A stretch of DNA of 7,209 nucleotides from Acidobacteriota bacterium (GTDB lineage Bacteria > Acidobacteriota > Terriglobia > Bryobacterales > Bryobacteraceae): the NCBI GenBank assembly GCA_021788955.1, contig JAJYKC010000118.1:1-7209 (forward strand), given 5' to 3'. This document shows, in pieces, positions 5,949 through 7,209 of the stretch. The notes under the pieces were generated by a model. That model was given only the letters and a program-made list of their open reading frames with translations. It was not told the origin of the DNA and searched no databases. Position 1 is the first letter of the stretch. Each line of letters starts with the position of its first letter. Both the position numbers and the translations under genes were made by a program.

Positions 5949-7013
5949 ATGACTCACACTGGCGATATGCAAGCCCGGAAAACCCAGGATGACGCGCGGT
6001 GGCAAGCCGTTCTGAATCGCGATCGAAGACACGACGGCGAGTTCGTCTATGGTGTGCTCACTACAGGCGTCTATTGCCGCCCATCCTGCCCATCGCGCCG
6101 GCCACGGCGTGAAAATGCACGGATCTACGCCTCGCCCGCCGACGCTGAGCGCGATGGACTTCGCGCCTGTCTGCGGTGCAGGCCCACCGAAGCAGATGCG
6201 GGCGACATGGTCCGGCTCTGCCGCTTCATTGAATCTCACGCTGACCAAAAACTCACCCTCACCGTGCTCGCGCACGAAGCCGGATTGAGCCAAGGCCACC
6301 TGCAGCGAAGGTTCCGCGGAGAGATCGGGGTCAGCCCCCGCGAGTATGCGGAGACGTGTAGAATGCGGCTCCTCCAGCAGGAACTGCGAAACGGAGCGAG
6401 CGTGACCGAGGCAGCCGCCGAGGCAGGGTACGGTTCCTCGAGCCGTTTGCACGAACGTGCGGCCAGGCGCCTCGGAGTCACGCTACGGGCGTATCGCAAC
6501 GGTAGCCCGGCGGAACAAATCAGCTATGCAATTGTTCCCACGCGCGTCGGCTTGCTCCTCGTCGCCGGAACCGGCCGGGGCGTCTGTCAGGTAGCCTTGG
6601 GCGATCGGCGCGACGCATTAGTAGATTCGCTGCGCGATGAATACCCCAAAGCGGAGATAGTCAATGACACTGCGCGGGCCAAGGATTGGGCAGAGGCGGT
6701 GCGACAAGTCGCCGACGGCCTGACGGGCGCCGCGAACGTTCCGCTCGACATCCGGGCAACGGCGTTTCAGCGTCGCGTCTGGGATTTCCTGATGACCATT
6801 CCTAGGGGTGAGACACGCACTTACTCCGAGGTCGCCTGCGCCCTCGGCCGGCCCACGGCGTCCCGCGCCGTCGCCCGGGCCTGCGCCACGACCCCGGTAG
6901 CCCTCGTTGTCCCATGCCATCGCGTCATCCGAGGCGATGGCTCGCTTTCCGGCTACCGCTGGGGCACCGATCGAAAGAAGAAGCTACTCGACGCAGAGAA
7001 AACGATGGCGTAG
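5949..7013 (+). CDS. ada: Ada: bifunctional transcriptional activator / O6-alkylguanine-DNA alkyltransferase
   Basis: Repairs alkylated DNA by irreversible transfer to its own cysteines and, once methylated on the N-terminal domain, activates adaptive-response genes. It has 354 residues, the same length as E. coli Ada. The N-terminal zinc domain (about 13-80) keeps all four cysteines: C43 and C47 in TTGVYCRPSC, C74 and C77 in ACLRCRP; C43 corresponds to the phosphotriester acceptor Cys38. An AraC-type double HTH spans about 86-182, with AHEAGLSQGHLQRRF and the second helix pair around AAAEAGYGSSSR. The methyltransferase domain (about 190-354) has FQRRVW (273-278), the arginine-finger SRAV (305-308) and the active site PCHRV (322-326, C323, matching Cys321). 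The position eight residues before C323, normally the 'Asn hinge', is T315. Starts at 5949 and 5967 are both possible; neither has a strong Shine-Dalgarno, and a GGAG at 5929-5932 is too distant. No alkB or alkA follows. Confidence 0.96.
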   Translation: MTHTGDMQARKTQDDARWQAVLNRDRRHDGEFVYGVLTTGVYCRPSCPSRRPRRENARIYASPADAERDGLRACLRCRPTEADAGDMVRLCRFIESHADQKLTLTVLAHEAGLSQGHLQRRFRGEIGVSPREYAETCRMRLLQQELRNGASVTEAAAEAGYGSSSRLHERAARRLGVTLRAYRNGSPAEQISYAIVPTRVGLLLVAGTGRGVCQVALGDRRDALVDSLRDEYPKAEIVNDTARAKDWAEAVRQVADGLTGAANVPLDIRATAFQRRVWDFLMTIPRGETRTYSEVACALGRPTASRAVARACATTPVALVVPCHRVIRGDGSLSGYRWGTDRKKKLLDAEKTMA

Positions 7014-7015
7014 CT

Positions 7016-7209
7016 TCACGGATGCGGAGGCGGCGCGGCGGAGGACGGCGCGGGCTTGCCGTCAACCGTGGTCGACTCCATAAGCTCAATCCGCGTCCCG
7101 TCCGGGTCAAACAGGTTCGCCTGGCGTTTGCGATTGATTCCCGTCTTGATTTCGATCGAGCGCGCGTAGCGGGCGCGATACGGACTCGCATTAAGCACGG
7201 CCACGGCAG
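7016..7209 (-). CDS. VOC-superfamily (glyoxalase/bleomycin-resistance fold) protein, C-terminal fragment
   Basis: The frame stays open from the right edge of the window to a TGA at 7016-7018, covering about the last 64 residues of a gene whose start lies outside. The segment RQANLFDPDGTRIELME is the hallmark last beta strand of glyoxalase-fold proteins; in glyoxalase I the first Glu of that IEL motif is a metal ligand. After it comes a Pro/Ala-rich tail (GKPAPSSAAPPPHP) that is probably disordered and unusual for small cytoplasmic VOC enzymes. Substrate and subfamily (glyoxalase I, dioxygenase or resistance protein) cannot be told from this fragment. It is convergent with ada, with only two bases between the stop codons. 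Confidence 0.8.
   Translation of the reverse strand, partial: AVAVLNASPYRARYARSIEIKTGINRKRQANLFDPDGTRIELMESTTVDGKPAPSSAAPPPHP

Noticed and set aside
5904..6452. Minus-strand 182-codon open frame opposite ada
   Set aside because: It lies antisense to the conserved zinc and HTH domains of Ada and has no family features; high GC makes such frames common.
1..7209. Search for defence islands, CRISPR arrays, tRNA genes, transposases or integrases
   Set aside because: Nearly the whole window is accounted for by six recognisable genes with short gaps, and no direct-repeat array, tRNA-like cloverleaf or transposase motif was seen.

Overview
This window most likely comes from a member of the Acidobacteriota, possibly a Solibacter/Bryobacter-type soil bacterium. 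The main evidence is a duplicated MacB/FtsX-type permease of the kind named 'acidobacterial duplicated orphan permease' (ADOP). Supporting it are the GC-rich coding sequence, GTG starts and a dense mix of secreted and housekeeping accessory genes. The phylum call is an inference from family distribution; the genus is a guess.

Layout from left to right. Positions 1-1383 (minus strand) hold the N-terminal 461 codons of a secreted GH13 alpha-glucosidase of the oligo-1,6-glucosidase type; its C-terminus lies beyond the left edge. A divergent intergenic region of about 100 bp (1384-1485) carries a consensus -10 hexamer and a perfect dyad. A plus-strand two-gene unit follows: an exported M48 zinc metalloprotease (1486-2859) and a HAD-superfamily sugar-phosphatase/phosphoglucomutase-like enzyme (2856-3476), which overlap by four bases (GTGA). 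The 785-aa ADOP permease runs convergently (3495-5852, minus), and an inverted repeat spans the two stop codons. A 96-bp divergent gap (5853-5948) separates it from a full-length Ada-type regulator/DNA alkyl-transferase (5949-7013, plus). The window ends with the C-terminal fragment of a VOC/glyoxalase-fold protein on the minus strand (7016-7209), convergent with ada and only 2 bp from it.

The genes do not form one pathway. Exported functions (GH13, M48, ADOP) sit beside cytoplasmic enzymes (HAD, Ada, VOC), and strand alternates at almost every gene, so most are probably monocistronic; only M48-HAD looks like an operon. No mobile element, tRNA, rRNA, CRISPR array or prophage signal was seen. 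I found no convincing undescribed multi-gene system. The points most worth a second look are an Asn-to-Thr change at the hinge position of the Ada methyltransferase domain, the probable export of an alpha-1,6-type glucosidase, the protease-HAD translational coupling, the unassigned C-terminal domain of the protease, and two small inverted repeats at gene boundaries.
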